The notes beneath the pieces were generated by a model. It was not told the DNA's origin, ran no database searches, and saw nothing but the letters and a program-made list of their open reading frames with translations. The position numbers and the translations under genes are program-made. This document shows positions 18,292-27,564 of a DNA stretch of 64,000 bases, in pieces. This DNA is from Pyrinomonadaceae bacterium (lineage in GTDB: Bacteria > Acidobacteriota > Blastocatellia > Pyrinomonadales > Pyrinomonadaceae). The stretch is taken from assembly GCA_019694355.1 (NCBI GenBank), contig JAIBCB010000001.1, forward strand, positions 525,001-589,000, read 5' to 3'. Numbering within the stretch: position 1 is the stretch's first letter; each line of letters starts with the position of its first letter.

Positions 18292-18864
18292 ATGGCAAAA
18301 AGATTGTTCATCGCGGTCGATATTTCTGCCGACTGTCGCGATGCGGCCGCAAGGTTTGCCGCGTCCCTGAGGCATGATCTTCCAACAACGGCGGTGAGAT
18401 GGGAGCATCCGGACAAATTGCACCTTACTCTAAAGTTCTTAGGGGCGGTCGAGTCATCACAAGTAGCTGCAATTCGCGACGCGATCGTGAGAGTTGTTGC
18501 TGATGTCACGCATTTTGAGATCACCATTTTAGATACTGGTGTCTTTCCGAATCCAAGAAGGCCGCGTGTGCTTTGGCTTGGCGTGAAAGCCGGGGCGAAG
18601 GACCTGTCGCGATTGGCCGCAGAGATCGACAAGAATCTGCCGAAGGGCTCATTTGCGGATGAAAAGAGAGGATTCTTTCCACACTGCACGATCGGCAGAA
18701 TAAAGGGGCCTGCCAGTGCGACGGAGCTTGCGGGAGCAATAAGAGACCGGCGTTTTGGGCCGATCTCCTGGATGGTAACTGAGGTCGTGATCTACGAGAG
18801 TACGCTTTTGCCGACAGGCTCCGTTTATAAGGCCGTCGAAAGGATCCCGTTACTTTTGAGCTAG
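18292..18864 (+). CDS. thpR: RNA 2',3'-cyclic phosphodiesterase
   Basis: A two-histidine phosphoesterase of the LigT/ThpR family, 190 residues from ATG 18292 (MAKRLFIAVDIS). The two HxT motifs are HLT (44-46) in KLHLTLKFLG and HCT (131-133) in FPHCTIGR. The family hydrolyses 2',3'-cyclic phosphate ends of RNA. It is divergent from mltG with only 39 bp between the starts, and its end overlaps the convergent glutathione peroxidase gene by 15 bp. Confidence 0.93.
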   Translation: MAKRLFIAVDISADCRDAAARFAASLRHDLPTTAVRWEHPDKLHLTLKFLGAVESSQVAAIRDAIVRVVADVTHFEITILDTGVFPNPRRPRVLWLGVKAGAKDLSRLAAEIDKNLPKGSFADEKRGFFPHCTIGRIKGPASATELAGAIRDRRFGPISWMVTEVVIYESTLLPTGSVYKAVERIPLLLS

Positions 18865-19449
18865 ATATTTATCGATCGCGGCGGTGACGGCCTCACTCTC
18901 CGGAGTATCCTTGGAACTGAATCGCGCGACGACCTTGCCTTTGCGGTCAACCAGGAACTTATTGAAATTCCACGAGATATCGCCCGCAAAATCACCGTTG
19001 GTCTTTTTCTCGGTCAGGAATTTATACAAGGGATCGATATCGTCGCCCTTGACCGAGATCTTCGCGAACATTGGGAAGGTTACGTGAAACTTTGATTCGC
19101 AAAACTCCTTGATCTCGGAGTTCGTACCAGGTTCTTGTCCGCCAAAATTGTTGGCAGGGAAGCCGAGGACGTAGAAGCCCTTGTCCTTGTATTTTTTATA
19201 GATCGCCTGCAGGCCCTCATATTGGGGCGTGTAGCCGCATTTGCTTGCGACGTTGACAATAAGTATGACGTCACCCTTGTATTTGCTGAGCTTAACGTCG
19301 TTGCCGTCGATATCGCGGACGGTAAAATCAAGGACCGAACCGGGATCGAACGCTTCAACTGCCGGGTTGACCGGGCCGTTTGTGAACTGAGCTGCCATAA
19401 CTAATGTCGCCGCAATAGCGGCCGCGACCAAAGATCTTCTGAGCTTCAT
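18850..19449 (-). CDS. Exported glutathione peroxidase family protein
   Basis: A 199-residue thiol peroxidase with a signal peptide (residues 1-20), so probably periplasmic. The active site has Cys-71 in VASKCGYTPQYEG (cysteine, not selenocysteine), Gln-105 in NNFGGQEPG and Trp-160/Asn-161 in ISWNFNKFLVD. A second cysteine in EIKEFCESKF suggests thioredoxin-type recycling. It removes hydrogen peroxide or lipid hydroperoxides. The gene is followed on the same strand, 8 bp upstream, by the stomatin-like gene, so the two may be cotranscribed. Confidence 0.93.
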   Translation of the reverse strand: MKLRRSLVAAAIAATLVMAAQFTNGPVNPAVEAFDPGSVLDFTVRDIDGNDVKLSKYKGDVILIVNVASKCGYTPQYEGLQAIYKKYKDKGFYVLGFPANNFGGQEPGTNSEIKEFCESKFHVTFPMFAKISVKGDDIDPLYKFLTEKKTNGDFAGDISWNFNKFLVDRKGKVVARFSSKDTPESEAVTAAIDKYLAQK

Positions 19450-19457
19450 AAAATCTC

Positions 19458-20471
19458 CTAACGATTCAATTCCCGCGGGTTTCTTGGGTCGCGGGGCTGT
19501 TCGGGAGAATTTTCACCTGTTGCACTAAAAACTTCCTTGAAGGCACCGATGCTGGCAAGAGCAGAAGACGTCTCGGTCGGCATAAATATCACCTTTGAAT
19601 TTTGCGTCCTTGCCATATCCCTGAGCGAATCGACGTATCGGGCCGTGATCAAATATTGAGCGGTCTGACCGCGATCGCCGATCGCACCGGCGATCTGCTG
19701 GATCGCGGCGGCTTCGGCATTTGCATTCGTAAGTCGGGCTTGAGCGGCACCTTCGGCCTGGAGCACGAGCGAAGCCTTTTCGCCTTCAGCACGCGTGATC
19801 GCAGCCTGTTTTTCACCCTCGGCCCGAGCGATAGCGGCCTGCTTGTCGCCTTCGGCTTGGAGGACGAGAGCACGACGGTTGCGTTCTGCGGTCATCTGCT
19901 TTTCCATTGTGATGCGAACGTCCTCAGGCGGGGTGATGTTCTTTATATCAACGCGCGTAACTTTTACGCCCCACTTATCGGTGGCTTCGTCAAGGATCAT
20001 CCGGAGTTCGTTGTTGATCTGGTCGCGGGACGAAAGCGTGTGATCAAGGTCCAGCTTTCCGATGACGGAACGCATTCCCGTAAAGGTCAATTGCACGATC
20101 GAGCCGACAAGATCATTGACCTCGTAGGTCGCGCGAGTCGGATCGGTGATCTGCCAATAGACCACAGAATCGACGTTGACCATCACGTTGTCACGCGTGA
20201 TAACCGATTGCGGCGGAAGGTCGATGAACTGTTCGCGAAGGTCGATGTAGGTCTGGCCGGGGCGGACATTTGTCCAGTAAACAGCTCTGGCTGCTTCAAA
20301 GAACGGCACGATAATGTTCAATCCGCTCGTGGCAGTGCGATTGAACCTTCCAAGCCGCTCGATCAGCAGAACTGTTGATTGTGGAACGATCTTGATCGTC
20401 TTCCATGCGACGATGAGAAGAGCGATACCCAAGAAGATCAGAAAGAAAAGTCCAACGCCGAAAACGTCCAT
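19458..20471 (-). CDS. SPFH/stomatin-like membrane protein (paraslipin/QmcA type)
   Basis: From ATG 20471 (MDVFGVGLFFLIFLGIALL) the protein has 337 residues: a single N-terminal membrane segment, then a SPFH domain (VPQSTVLLIERLGRFNRTATSGLNIIVPF) and a helical region with tandem repeats of EGEKQAAI(T/A)RA and EGEKASL, which form the coiled coil used for oligomerisation. These proteins build membrane microdomain scaffolds and often cooperate with NfeD proteases; no nfeD is seen here. The longer frame to 20504 adds 11 residues before the anchor and is less likely. Confidence 0.93.
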   Translation of the reverse strand: MDVFGVGLFFLIFLGIALLIVAWKTIKIVPQSTVLLIERLGRFNRTATSGLNIIVPFFEAARAVYWTNVRPGQTYIDLREQFIDLPPQSVITRDNVMVNVDSVVYWQITDPTRATYEVNDLVGSIVQLTFTGMRSVIGKLDLDHTLSSRDQINNELRMILDEATDKWGVKVTRVDIKNITPPEDVRITMEKQMTAERNRRALVLQAEGDKQAAIARAEGEKQAAITRAEGEKASLVLQAEGAAQARLTNANAEAAAIQQIAGAIGDRGQTAQYLITARYVDSLRDMARTQNSKVIFMPTETSSALASIGAFKEVFSATGENSPEQPRDPRNPRELNR

Positions 20472-20586
20472 TTGTCCTCCGAATTTTGTTGATGCTAACG
20501 GCAACTATAAACTATTTTCTCTTGCTTTGCTATAATTCGAGTGATCCCGCAGTTCAAAGAGATCCTACTTTTCGAGAGATTCAAAA

Positions 20587-21819
20587 ATGAGCGTCGAACT
20601 TGCCAATATCCTTGCCGCGAGAGAAGTGATCGCAGGCAGCGTCAACCGAACTCCGATCGTGAAAGACGAGCCGTTGTCCAGACAGATCGGCAGATCGGTC
20701 TATCTAAAGGCTGAGTGTCTTCAAAGAAGCGGGAGCTTTAAGGTACGCGGTGCCTTCAACAAGATATCGAAATTGACCGAAGAGGAGCGCGCTCGCGGCG
20801 TAACTACGGGTTCGGCCGGGAATCACGCCCAAGCAGTTGCCCTTGCCGCGACGCTCAACGGGCTTCGATCCAAGATCGTCCTTCCGGTCTTTGCGCCGCT
20901 CACAAAGGTCGTTGCTACGCGGAATTTCGGGGCCGAGGTCGTTCTCCACGGAGCAACGTTCGACGAAGCAGTGGCACATTCCCGCGAAATTGAAAAAGAA
21001 GAGGGGCTCACGTACATTCACGCCTTTGACGATGAAGCGATCATCGCCGGGCAGGGAACCATCGGACTTGAGATCGCCGAGGATCTAAAGGACGTGAACG
21101 TCGTTGTCGTTCCGATCGGCGGCGGCGGACTCATTTCGGGTACTGCGGTCGCCATCAAAGCGCTGCTGCCTAATTGTAGGGTTATTGGTGTTCAGGCGGA
21201 AAATGTTGCGGCCGTGCCGCCGTCCCTTTCTGCCGGAGAACCGCTCCTGGTCGATTCAAAGCCTTCGATCGCGGATGGAATTGCCGTAAAACGTCCGGGA
21301 CGGCTCACTTTGCCGATAATTGCGGATCTCGTTGACGAAGTTGTTACCGTCTCGGAAGAAGAGATCGCGATGGGCGTCTTCCATTGCGCACAAGATTGTA
21401 AATTGGTGGTCGAAGGCGCTGGCGCGTCGTCCATAGCTGCCATCCTGGCCGGCAAGGTCTCTTTCAGTGAGAGCGAAACGGCCTGTGCCGTCCTTGCCGG
21501 CGGCAATATCGACGGCAATCTTCTTGCCCGGATCATTGAGCAGTCCTTAGTTCGGCAAGGACGCTATGTGATCTTCAGGCTTCTTGTTCAGGATCGTCCT
21601 GGCGGCCTTGCCGCAATGCTCGATCACGTCGCCGAAACGGGTGCGAATGTTGTCGAGGTATTCCACCAACGCGCCGTATGGCTAGCACCTCTTGGACGCG
21701 TCGGGATCGAGGTCATCTTAGAGGTTCGCGATGCAGACCATACCGCCGAGGTCGAAAAGCATTTAGAGCAATACGGCTACCACGTTGAGCGCTTCAAACA
21801 AGGCGGTTGGGAAGAATAG
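20587..21819 (+). CDS. ilvA: Threonine ammonia-lyase (threonine dehydratase) with C-terminal ACT domain
   Basis: PLP enzyme converting threonine to 2-oxobutanoate and ammonia. Lys-52 in SGSFKVRGAF forms the Schiff base, and GGGGLISG binds the cofactor phosphate. After about residue 325 a VIFRLLVQDRPGGLAAMLDHVAETGANV segment begins a single ACT domain, giving 410 residues. This is the shorter class often found in catabolic/TdcB-like or Corynebacterium-type enzymes, so a biosynthetic or degradative role cannot be fixed. It is convergent with the lytic transglycosylase gene, 1 bp apart. Confidence 0.92.
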   Translation: MSVELANILAAREVIAGSVNRTPIVKDEPLSRQIGRSVYLKAECLQRSGSFKVRGAFNKISKLTEEERARGVTTGSAGNHAQAVALAATLNGLRSKIVLPVFAPLTKVVATRNFGAEVVLHGATFDEAVAHSREIEKEEGLTYIHAFDDEAIIAGQGTIGLEIAEDLKDVNVVVVPIGGGGLISGTAVAIKALLPNCRVIGVQAENVAAVPPSLSAGEPLLVDSKPSIADGIAVKRPGRLTLPIIADLVDEVVTVSEEEIAMGVFHCAQDCKLVVEGAGASSIAAILAGKVSFSESETACAVLAGGNIDGNLLARIIEQSLVRQGRYVIFRLLVQDRPGGLAAMLDHVAETGANVVEVFHQRAVWLAPLGRVGIEVILEVRDADHTAEVEKHLEQYGYHVERFKQGGWEE

Positions 21820-21820
21820 G

Positions 21821-23194
21821 CTATTTTCTTTCGAGCCGGTCGGTGTAAAGCTCGCGATACGCCCTGTAATTGTTCATCACCTTGAAGACGTAATTCTTTG
21901 TTTCGGCAAAGCCGATCTCTGACGCGAAGATCCCAGCTTCTTTGGGTTCGCTCCGGGCGAGCCATCGCGCGGCATTGTCCTCACCACCGTTGTAGCTTGC
22001 GGCGATGGCCTCATAGAGGCCGTTGAACTGACCTTTTAGGTCGGCGATGTATTCGACGCCGATCGCAATATTTGTCCTCGGATTGTAAAGATCGTCCGGC
22101 TGGAGCTCCTGGTATCCGGCTGCAACTTGATATTTGGCGGCCGTGTCGACAACAAGCTGTAAAAGCCCGCGTGCCGCTGACGGGGATTTGACGCTCGGGT
22201 TGAAAGTGCTTTCCTGCTTCATTATCGCCATTACGAAACGCGGGTCAACGCCTTTCTTTTTGGCAAATTCCAACACTTCATTTCTGAACGGCACGGGGTA
22301 ATCTTTTACGGCGGAGCTTGCGACAATGCGCTTCACTCGCGAACCGCTGCCGCCAAGTTTGTCTGCTGCGAGACCGCCGTAATAGGACGAGTTGGCGGCA
22401 AGAACGCTGTATTCCGCTTGAGCTTGGGCCCGCTTACCGCTTTTTTCGAGAGCAAAGGCTCTCATATACGAGATCTCGTCTTTTGAGACCATAGACCGGC
22501 TGAAACGATTTAGCGCGAGCAGCAGGTCGGCGGCGGAGATAGCTGCGGGCCAGTTCTTTCGGAAGATCTCCATCCGAAGCCTTCCGTCGATGGCGTTCGT
22601 CTCGGTCGGTGTTCCCGGAAACGATATGCGAGCCTTCTCAACCCAATCATTCGCCTTGTCGTAGAGTTGAGCCTCGCGATAAGCGTCAATGATATTCAGA
22701 TAGGCGGACTCGATGCGTTCGCCGGTCGGATACATCACGGTGTACTTTTCGTATGCCGCCGCGGCTTCGATGTTGCGTCCCAGCCGAACATTGCACGCCC
22801 CAAGGAATGCAAGGCTCTCGCGGCCGTCTTTTGTCGCCGGATATTCTTTCGACGCCCTTTCAAACCAAGGGATCGCCTTGTCATATTCACGTTCCCACAT
22901 AAGTGAGCGGCCCATTCCCATAAGGGCGTAGCTCATTTCAGGGGCATCCGGAAAATTATCGATGATCAGCTGAAAATGTTCTCGTGCTTCCGGAAAGTGT
23001 CGATTTTCAAGATAAACGCGTCCTCGTGCTGCATGCTCTTCTGCCGAAAGGGGAAGTAGATCGCCGTTGGCAGACCGATTCGAACGATCTTTGCTCGTTA
23101 CATTTCGGAGTGAGCCGTCAGACGACTGTGCACAACTCGCAATGGTGCAAAGAAGAACGATGTAAACGGTGCAGCAGATCTTTTTCATGAGCAA
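21821..23194 (-). CDS. Lytic murein transglycosylase lipoprotein with TPR-like repeats
   Basis: A 457-residue protein with a signal and lipobox near CTIASC. The middle (about 55-290) consists of tetratricopeptide-like helices (RGRVYLENRHFPEAREHFQ, YDKAIPWFERASKEYP). The C-terminal SLT domain contains the catalytic Glu in MAIMKQESTFNP, followed by SAARGLLQLVVDTA and AASYNGGEDNAARW. It is organised like Slt70 and cleaves peptidoglycan in the periplasm. ATG at 23188 (MKKICC) is an equally good start. Confidence 0.93.
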   Translation of the reverse strand: MLMKKICCTVYIVLLCTIASCAQSSDGSLRNVTSKDRSNRSANGDLLPLSAEEHAARGRVYLENRHFPEAREHFQLIIDNFPDAPEMSYALMGMGRSLMWEREYDKAIPWFERASKEYPATKDGRESLAFLGACNVRLGRNIEAAAAYEKYTVMYPTGERIESAYLNIIDAYREAQLYDKANDWVEKARISFPGTPTETNAIDGRLRMEIFRKNWPAAISAADLLLALNRFSRSMVSKDEISYMRAFALEKSGKRAQAQAEYSVLAANSSYYGGLAADKLGGSGSRVKRIVASSAVKDYPVPFRNEVLEFAKKKGVDPRFVMAIMKQESTFNPSVKSPSAARGLLQLVVDTAAKYQVAAGYQELQPDDLYNPRTNIAIGVEYIADLKGQFNGLYEAIAASYNGGEDNAARWLARSEPKEAGIFASEIGFAETKNYVFKVMNNYRAYRELYTDRLERK

Positions 23195-23328
23195 CTAGGT
23201 CTTAGGTCAAGTTGTTGTGCAGATTCCTTAAGCATCTACAAGGTTACCCGAAAATGAGACGCGTGGGCAAGATTCTCGGTTCGCCGGAAACTCCATTTGC
23301 GTGCTATTATCTAGACTTTTTAGAGCTT

Positions 23329-24180
23329 ATGAAGATCGCATTGAACGGCGCTACGACGATGTACGCTGACCTTGAAACAGATATTAAAGCGGCATCAGCG
23401 GCAGGCTATGACCTTATCGAGCTTTGGAAGAGCAAGCTCCTGAAATATCTCGAAACACACACGGCCGAGGAATTAAAGAGTGCTCTTGCAGACGCAAGAC
23501 TTAAACCTTGGTCGATAAACTCGATCGAGCATATTTCATTCCGCAGCGAAGAAGACTACGAGAAGATCAAGGCCGAATGCCGACAGCTTGCTGAGATCGC
23601 GAAGGCAATTGACTGCCCGTATATCGTCGTTGTTCCCGGAAAACTTCCTAAGAACTCAACTGAAGACTCGTTGATCGAAGGCTCGATCACGGCCTTGAAC
23701 GATCTTGCCGACATCGCAGAACCTTTTGGAGTTGGCCTTGCGTTCGAATTTCTTGGTCAGACCGATTGCAGCGTCCAGACCCTCGATCTTGCGAAGAAGA
23801 TAGTTGAAAAGGTCGATCGTAGCAGTGTCGGCCTCGTGATCGATTCATTCCACTTCTATGCGGGAAATTCGACGTTCGAGGCGATAGACGCTCTTGATCC
23901 GGACAAACTTTTTATATTTCACATAAACGACGCGGAAGACCTGCCGAGGGAAACGCTCACTGACGCCGAACGTTTGTATCCCGGTAAAGGTATTTTGCCG
24001 CTCGGCGAGATGAAGAGGCGGTTCGACGGCATCGGTTATGATCGGATGGTAAGCATCGAGATATTCCGGCCCGAGTATTGGGAGCAAGATCCGTTCGAGG
24101 TTGCGCGTATCGCGAAGGAATCGACCGAACGCGTTCTTAACATCGGCAGATTTGCCGTGAAAGGTTCGGTGGCCCAATGA
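23329..24180 (+). CDS. Sugar phosphate isomerase/epimerase family protein (xylose isomerase-like TIM barrel)
   Basis: From ATG 23329 (MKIALNGATTM) the product has 283 residues. TIM-barrel landmarks are YDLIELWKSKLLKYL, AFEFLGQTDCSVQT with the metal-binding Glu, GLVIDSFHFYAG, FIFHINDAED and YPGKGILPLGEMK, as in inosose isomerase and dehydratase-like enzymes. A longer frame to 23212 lacks conservation. It overlaps the downstream oxidoreductase by 4 bp (ATGA), so the pair forms a sugar or inositol conversion unit. Confidence 0.9.
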   Translation: MKIALNGATTMYADLETDIKAASAAGYDLIELWKSKLLKYLETHTAEELKSALADARLKPWSINSIEHISFRSEEDYEKIKAECRQLAEIAKAIDCPYIVVVPGKLPKNSTEDSLIEGSITALNDLADIAEPFGVGLAFEFLGQTDCSVQTLDLAKKIVEKVDRSSVGLVIDSFHFYAGNSTFEAIDALDPDKLFIFHINDAEDLPRETLTDAERLYPGKGILPLGEMKRRFDGIGYDRMVSIEIFRPEYWEQDPFEVARIAKESTERVLNIGRFAVKGSVAQ

Positions 24181-25145
24181 GCAAAGTAAAGATCGGAGTA
24201 ATCGGAACGGGTTACATCGGCAACGTTCACGGCCGGATCTATTCTCGAGACGACCGTGCGGAAGTCGCTGCGCTATATGACATCATTCCGGAACGGGCGG
24301 AAAAGGCCTCAAGGTCGATAGGCGGCCGTATTTGCGAATCTCGTGAAGAACTGCTCGATAACTGCGATGCCGTCCTCGTTTGCACGCCAAATCGGACTCA
24401 TAAGGAGATCGCGACTGCAGCCGTTGATGCCGGTAAACATGTGTTCTGCGAAAAGCCGTTCGCTATAGGCATCGAGGACGCAAAGGAGTTGCTGGCGACT
24501 GCGAACAGTTCTAAGGGTATATTCCAGGTCGGCCACAACCGACGGTTTGCGCCGGTCTATGCCACGCTGAAGGAATTGCTCAACGATGACGCTGCCCATT
24601 CAGCCCATATAAAAATGAATCGGGGCGAGTTGAAGAATCCGGTTTGGACAGGCGATGTCGGTGTCACGGGCGGGTTTTTGTATGAGACGACGATCCATCT
24701 TTTCGATATGATCCGCTACCAGTTCGGCGAGGTCTCGGAGCTTGCGGCCTTTGGCTCGCAGCACGAATATCCGGAGTTGGACGAGTTCTCAGTGATATTT
24801 AAGTTTGCGAGCGGATTCCATTGCACGTTTGCATCGTCGTCGGATGCAAGCTGGCATTTTCCTTTTGAGCGGATCGAGGTCTTTTGCCATCATCGGACAA
24901 TTATGACCGAAGAGATGGAACGACTTTTGGATTCGCGGGGAATGGACGCGAACTTCAACACAACGACGTTCCATATGACCGAGAAGGAAGAGCGTTGGGG
25001 ATACGCCCAGGAAGACGCTGCCTTTATCGATTCGATCCTGAACGGTGAACCGCCGCTTGTCTCTGCAGAGGACGGATATCGGTCGGTCGAATTGGTCGAA
25101 TCAGTTTATAATGCGATCAGGACGGGTGAGCGCGTAAAATTCTAA
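24177..25145 (+). CDS. Gfo/Idh/MocA family NAD(P)-dependent oxidoreductase
   Basis: The 322 residues start with a Rossmann fold (KIGVIGTGYIGNVHGRIYS) and contain the conserved HVFCEKPFAIGIEDA, with the EKP motif at about residue 93. The C-terminal alpha/beta domain has ETTIHLFDMIRYQFGEV, where the His is the usual catalytic residue. The partner gene upstream encodes a TIM-barrel isomerase, so the two probably act in sequence on a sugar, inositol or glucoside. The substrate is not determined. Confidence 0.92.
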   Translation: MSKVKIGVIGTGYIGNVHGRIYSRDDRAEVAALYDIIPERAEKASRSIGGRICESREELLDNCDAVLVCTPNRTHKEIATAAVDAGKHVFCEKPFAIGIEDAKELLATANSSKGIFQVGHNRRFAPVYATLKELLNDDAAHSAHIKMNRGELKNPVWTGDVGVTGGFLYETTIHLFDMIRYQFGEVSELAAFGSQHEYPELDEFSVIFKFASGFHCTFASSSDASWHFPFERIEVFCHHRTIMTEEMERLLDSRGMDANFNTTTFHMTEKEERWGYAQEDAAFIDSILNGEPPLVSAEDGYRSVELVESVYNAIRTGERVKF

Positions 25146-25185
25146 CGTTGGAACTTCGGTCGGGATCTGACGTTAAACTATCTCA

Positions 25186-25701
25186 ATGATGCGTACGTGT
25201 GCAAATTGCGGGAACTTGAATGCTGACGAAAGCAATTTTTGTCGCTTCTGCGGAACGCGGGCTCACCAATCGCAGCAGAACTTTCCGCCGAGTCAGCCTT
25301 ATCCGCCACAGACAGCAACCAGTACAATACCGGAGCCTCAGGGCGGTCCTACCGGCGATCCGTATGGCTTTACGCCTCCAGCTCCGTACTCTTGGAAGAC
25401 GGATGAATTCCGTACGAACAATCAGGCGCGAAAGACATTGAATCTCCCGCCGCAGGCATTCGCCGAACGGCCGGCGAACCCGGCTCATCTTGCCAATTTT
25501 CAGAATGGGCCAATGGCAGCGAATTATCGCTGCATCAACTGCGGGACGACCTTCTTGCCCCGCATTGAGAGGAAGATCTCCCAGGCCGGCTGGATAACTT
25601 TTGCTCTTCTGCTGGTCTTTTTTTTCCCGCTATTTTGGATCGGCCTGCTCGTTAAGGAAGATCAGTATGTTTGTCCAATGTGCCGTCGGCGCGTGGCTTA
25701 G
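25186..25701 (+). CDS. Zinc-ribbon membrane protein
   Basis: A 171-residue protein. The N-terminal double CxxC ribbon (CANCG at 5-9, CRFCG at 20-24) is followed by a Pro/Gln-rich linker. A second split zinc site CINCG ... CPMC surrounds a hydrophobic segment (ITFALLLVFFFPLFWIGLL), reminiscent of LITAF-like domains that lie on the membrane surface. The start is ATG 25186, with another ATG directly after it. Its function is unknown. Its end overlaps the convergent VWFA gene by 4 bp. Confidence 0.75.
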   Translation: MMRTCANCGNLNADESNFCRFCGTRAHQSQQNFPPSQPYPPQTATSTIPEPQGGPTGDPYGFTPPAPYSWKTDEFRTNNQARKTLNLPPQAFAERPANPAHLANFQNGPMAANYRCINCGTTFLPRIERKISQAGWITFALLLVFFFPLFWIGLLVKEDQYVCPMCRRRVA

Positions 25702-26657
25702 CGATAGTAGTAGCCTTGCGGATGTCGAATGGTAACCTCAGGATTTGAGCTCTTCACCTCAACTCTGTGATAGCCCTTTTCCATATGCGTAGAAAGATAG
25801 GTCAATGAAAACTGTCTTCTTAACGCTGTCTCGATGTCGTCAAAGAAGGGCTGGAGTGTTACGGGTACACCCGAACCCTGAGAATACGAGTTCCCACCTG
25901 TTTCGTGGGCCAATCGATCAAGCCCGGCCTGTCCGGCGATCGATCTAATTGTGGAATTTTCTGTCAAACCAGTAGGGAAATAGAACGAATAGACCGCAAT
26001 TCCGGCTCGTTGTGCCCGGGCGATGGCCCTTTCAAGGTCAGGTGCATGAAGGACGCTTCCCGGTGCTTCGCCCTCGGTGGCATCGAAGCCGTCAGATACG
26101 ACCAGTATCGCCCTACGCCCAGCCGGCATTGCCTCGAATCTCTTTACCGCTGACACCACACCGGCATATGGTCCAGTTCCGGCAAAGGCCGAGCTTCCGC
26201 TGACCACGCGGAGCGAGTCGGCGGCCTTCACGAGGTCTTTTGTAAAGTGCTGGCGTATGCCGAGCGAACCGCCGCGGAGGTAGCCGACCATCACTCTGCT
26301 GCCCTCAGGAAGGCGTTTTATAAAGTCGGCGATCGGTTTGAGCTGAAGGTTGAAACTCGAGGTCACTTCATCCTGGATCAGAATGGCGAGGGTAATGGGT
26401 GCATCGTTCGTACTGCGAAGCGACAGTATTTGCTGAGGTTCCTTGTCCTCGATAACGCTAAGCTCAGCAGCATCGATTATTTCTTCAGCTTTCTTCTCTT
26501 TGAGTTCTTGCCTGGTGAAGATCGAGATCGGGATCGTTACCGTGCGGACCTGCGGTTTTCCATTCTCAGGTGGCTGTGCGGCCGCGAGAATGGAAGCGAC
26601 TCCAAGAAAACAGCAGAGGAAGGCCGCTTTTGAAAGGTATGATCTCATCATAGGCAA
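25698..26657 (-). CDS. Exported VWFA-related protein of the acidobacterial type
   Basis: A 319-residue secreted protein with a signal peptide (residues 4-27, cleavage after ASILAAAQ). The N-terminal half (VTIPISIFTRQELKEKKAEE...LSVIEDKEPQQI) is the prefix typical of the VWFA-related family described from acidobacteria. It is followed by a von Willebrand A fold with ITLAILIQDEVTSSF, where DxSxS is degenerate, and ILVVSDGFDATEG. The metal-ion site is imperfect. Function unknown; adhesion or a surface complex is the usual guess. ATG 26651 or 26648 are alternative starts. Confidence 0.85.
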   Translation of the reverse strand: MPMMRSYLSKAAFLCCFLGVASILAAAQPPENGKPQVRTVTIPISIFTRQELKEKKAEEIIDAAELSVIEDKEPQQILSLRSTNDAPITLAILIQDEVTSSFNLQLKPIADFIKRLPEGSRVMVGYLRGGSLGIRQHFTKDLVKAADSLRVVSGSSAFAGTGPYAGVVSAVKRFEAMPAGRRAILVVSDGFDATEGEAPGSVLHAPDLERAIARAQRAGIAVYSFYFPTGLTENSTIRSIAGQAGLDRLAHETGGNSYSQGSGVPVTLQPFFDDIETALRRQFSLTYLSTHMEKGYHRVEVKSSNPEVTIRHPQGYYYR

Positions 26658-26781
26658 TGCAGAAAAGGGCTAAAGATTTTTTATACCATTTGCGACGTTA
26701 CATTCCAAGAGTTAGTTTGGAACGGCTTTTGATGTTCGAGGAAAGAAATATTCTCTCCTTTCGCGTAAAATACGACATAAG

Positions 26782-27564
26782 ATGCTAATAGACACGCTCG
26801 CATCACCTGATATCACTAAGCGGGACCTTGTCCGCGGCAGGCGACTCCTGACGGCAGCGATAGGCGCGCCTATCGCGGGGCTCAGCATACCGCTGATACT
26901 GACATTCGTCCTCACGTTCCTGTTCGGAGCTAATCCTCCGGCGGCAATAACCATCTTCTTCTTCGGGATGATCGGAACGGCTCTGGCGACCCTCGTCGGG
27001 CTGTTTTTTATGACATTCTTCCTAATTAGAAGGAGTAAATGGCGTCGCGATCTTAGAGAAAGGATCGCAGCACGCGGAATTACCTCGCGTGAGATCGACT
27101 GGTTCCGGGCTGAACTCCAGCCGAAGGAAAAGAAAACGCTCGACGGCCTGCGAAGGTCGGACGAGCTCCTTGCAGATACGTATGCCGACTATCTTGCGTC
27201 AAAACTGACCGCAACGAGGATCACGAGGTCGGCACGACGGGAGCTTAGCCTAATGAAGCGGCGGCAGCAGAAGCTTCGTCAACTCGGCACGGAAGGGGCT
27301 AGAAGCCTGCAAGCTGAGATCGACGACGATATAGCAAAGGTCATCGACATCCAGACGCGTGCTAAAGATGCGATCGCAGAGGCTCAGACGGGAATTGAGC
27401 GTGTCGAGGCAGCCTTCGCCCGCGGCGGAACGCTTGCGGATTCGGATGTTACGTTGAAAAAGCTGTCCGCGCGAACGGCGGATCTGCCTCATGCTCTCGA
27501 GAAAGCACGCCTGACCGATGAGATCCGACGGGAGCTGGAGAAAGATGTTGATGGCGAAGGATAA
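26782..27564 (+). CDS. Two-helix membrane protein with long cytoplasmic coiled coil
   Basis: 260 residues. Two membrane helices (about 25-50 and 56-84) are followed by a basic stretch RRSKWRRDLRERI and a long helical tail rich in Glu/Lys/Arg (residues 95-260) that should form a coiled coil. Not assigned to a family. Convergent with the 6S RNA gene: the CDS stop coincides with the far end of that RNA's terminal stem. Confidence 0.7.
   Translation: MLIDTLASPDITKRDLVRGRRLLTAAIGAPIAGLSIPLILTFVLTFLFGANPPAAITIFFFGMIGTALATLVGLFFMTFFLIRRSKWRRDLRERIAARGITSREIDWFRAELQPKEKKTLDGLRRSDELLADTYADYLASKLTATRITRSARRELSLMKRRQQKLRQLGTEGARSLQAEIDDDIAKVIDIQTRAKDAIAEAQTGIERVEAAFARGGTLADSDVTLKKLSARTADLPHALEKARLTDEIRRELEKDVDGEG

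Noticed and set aside
18850..19449. Selenocysteine in the glutathione peroxidase
   Set aside because: The active site codon encodes cysteine (TGC/TGT type), and no in-frame TGA is found.
19602..20378. 258-codon plus-strand open frame
   Set aside because: It lies wholly opposite the stomatin-like gene, which has clear family motifs; the antisense product has no recognisable features.
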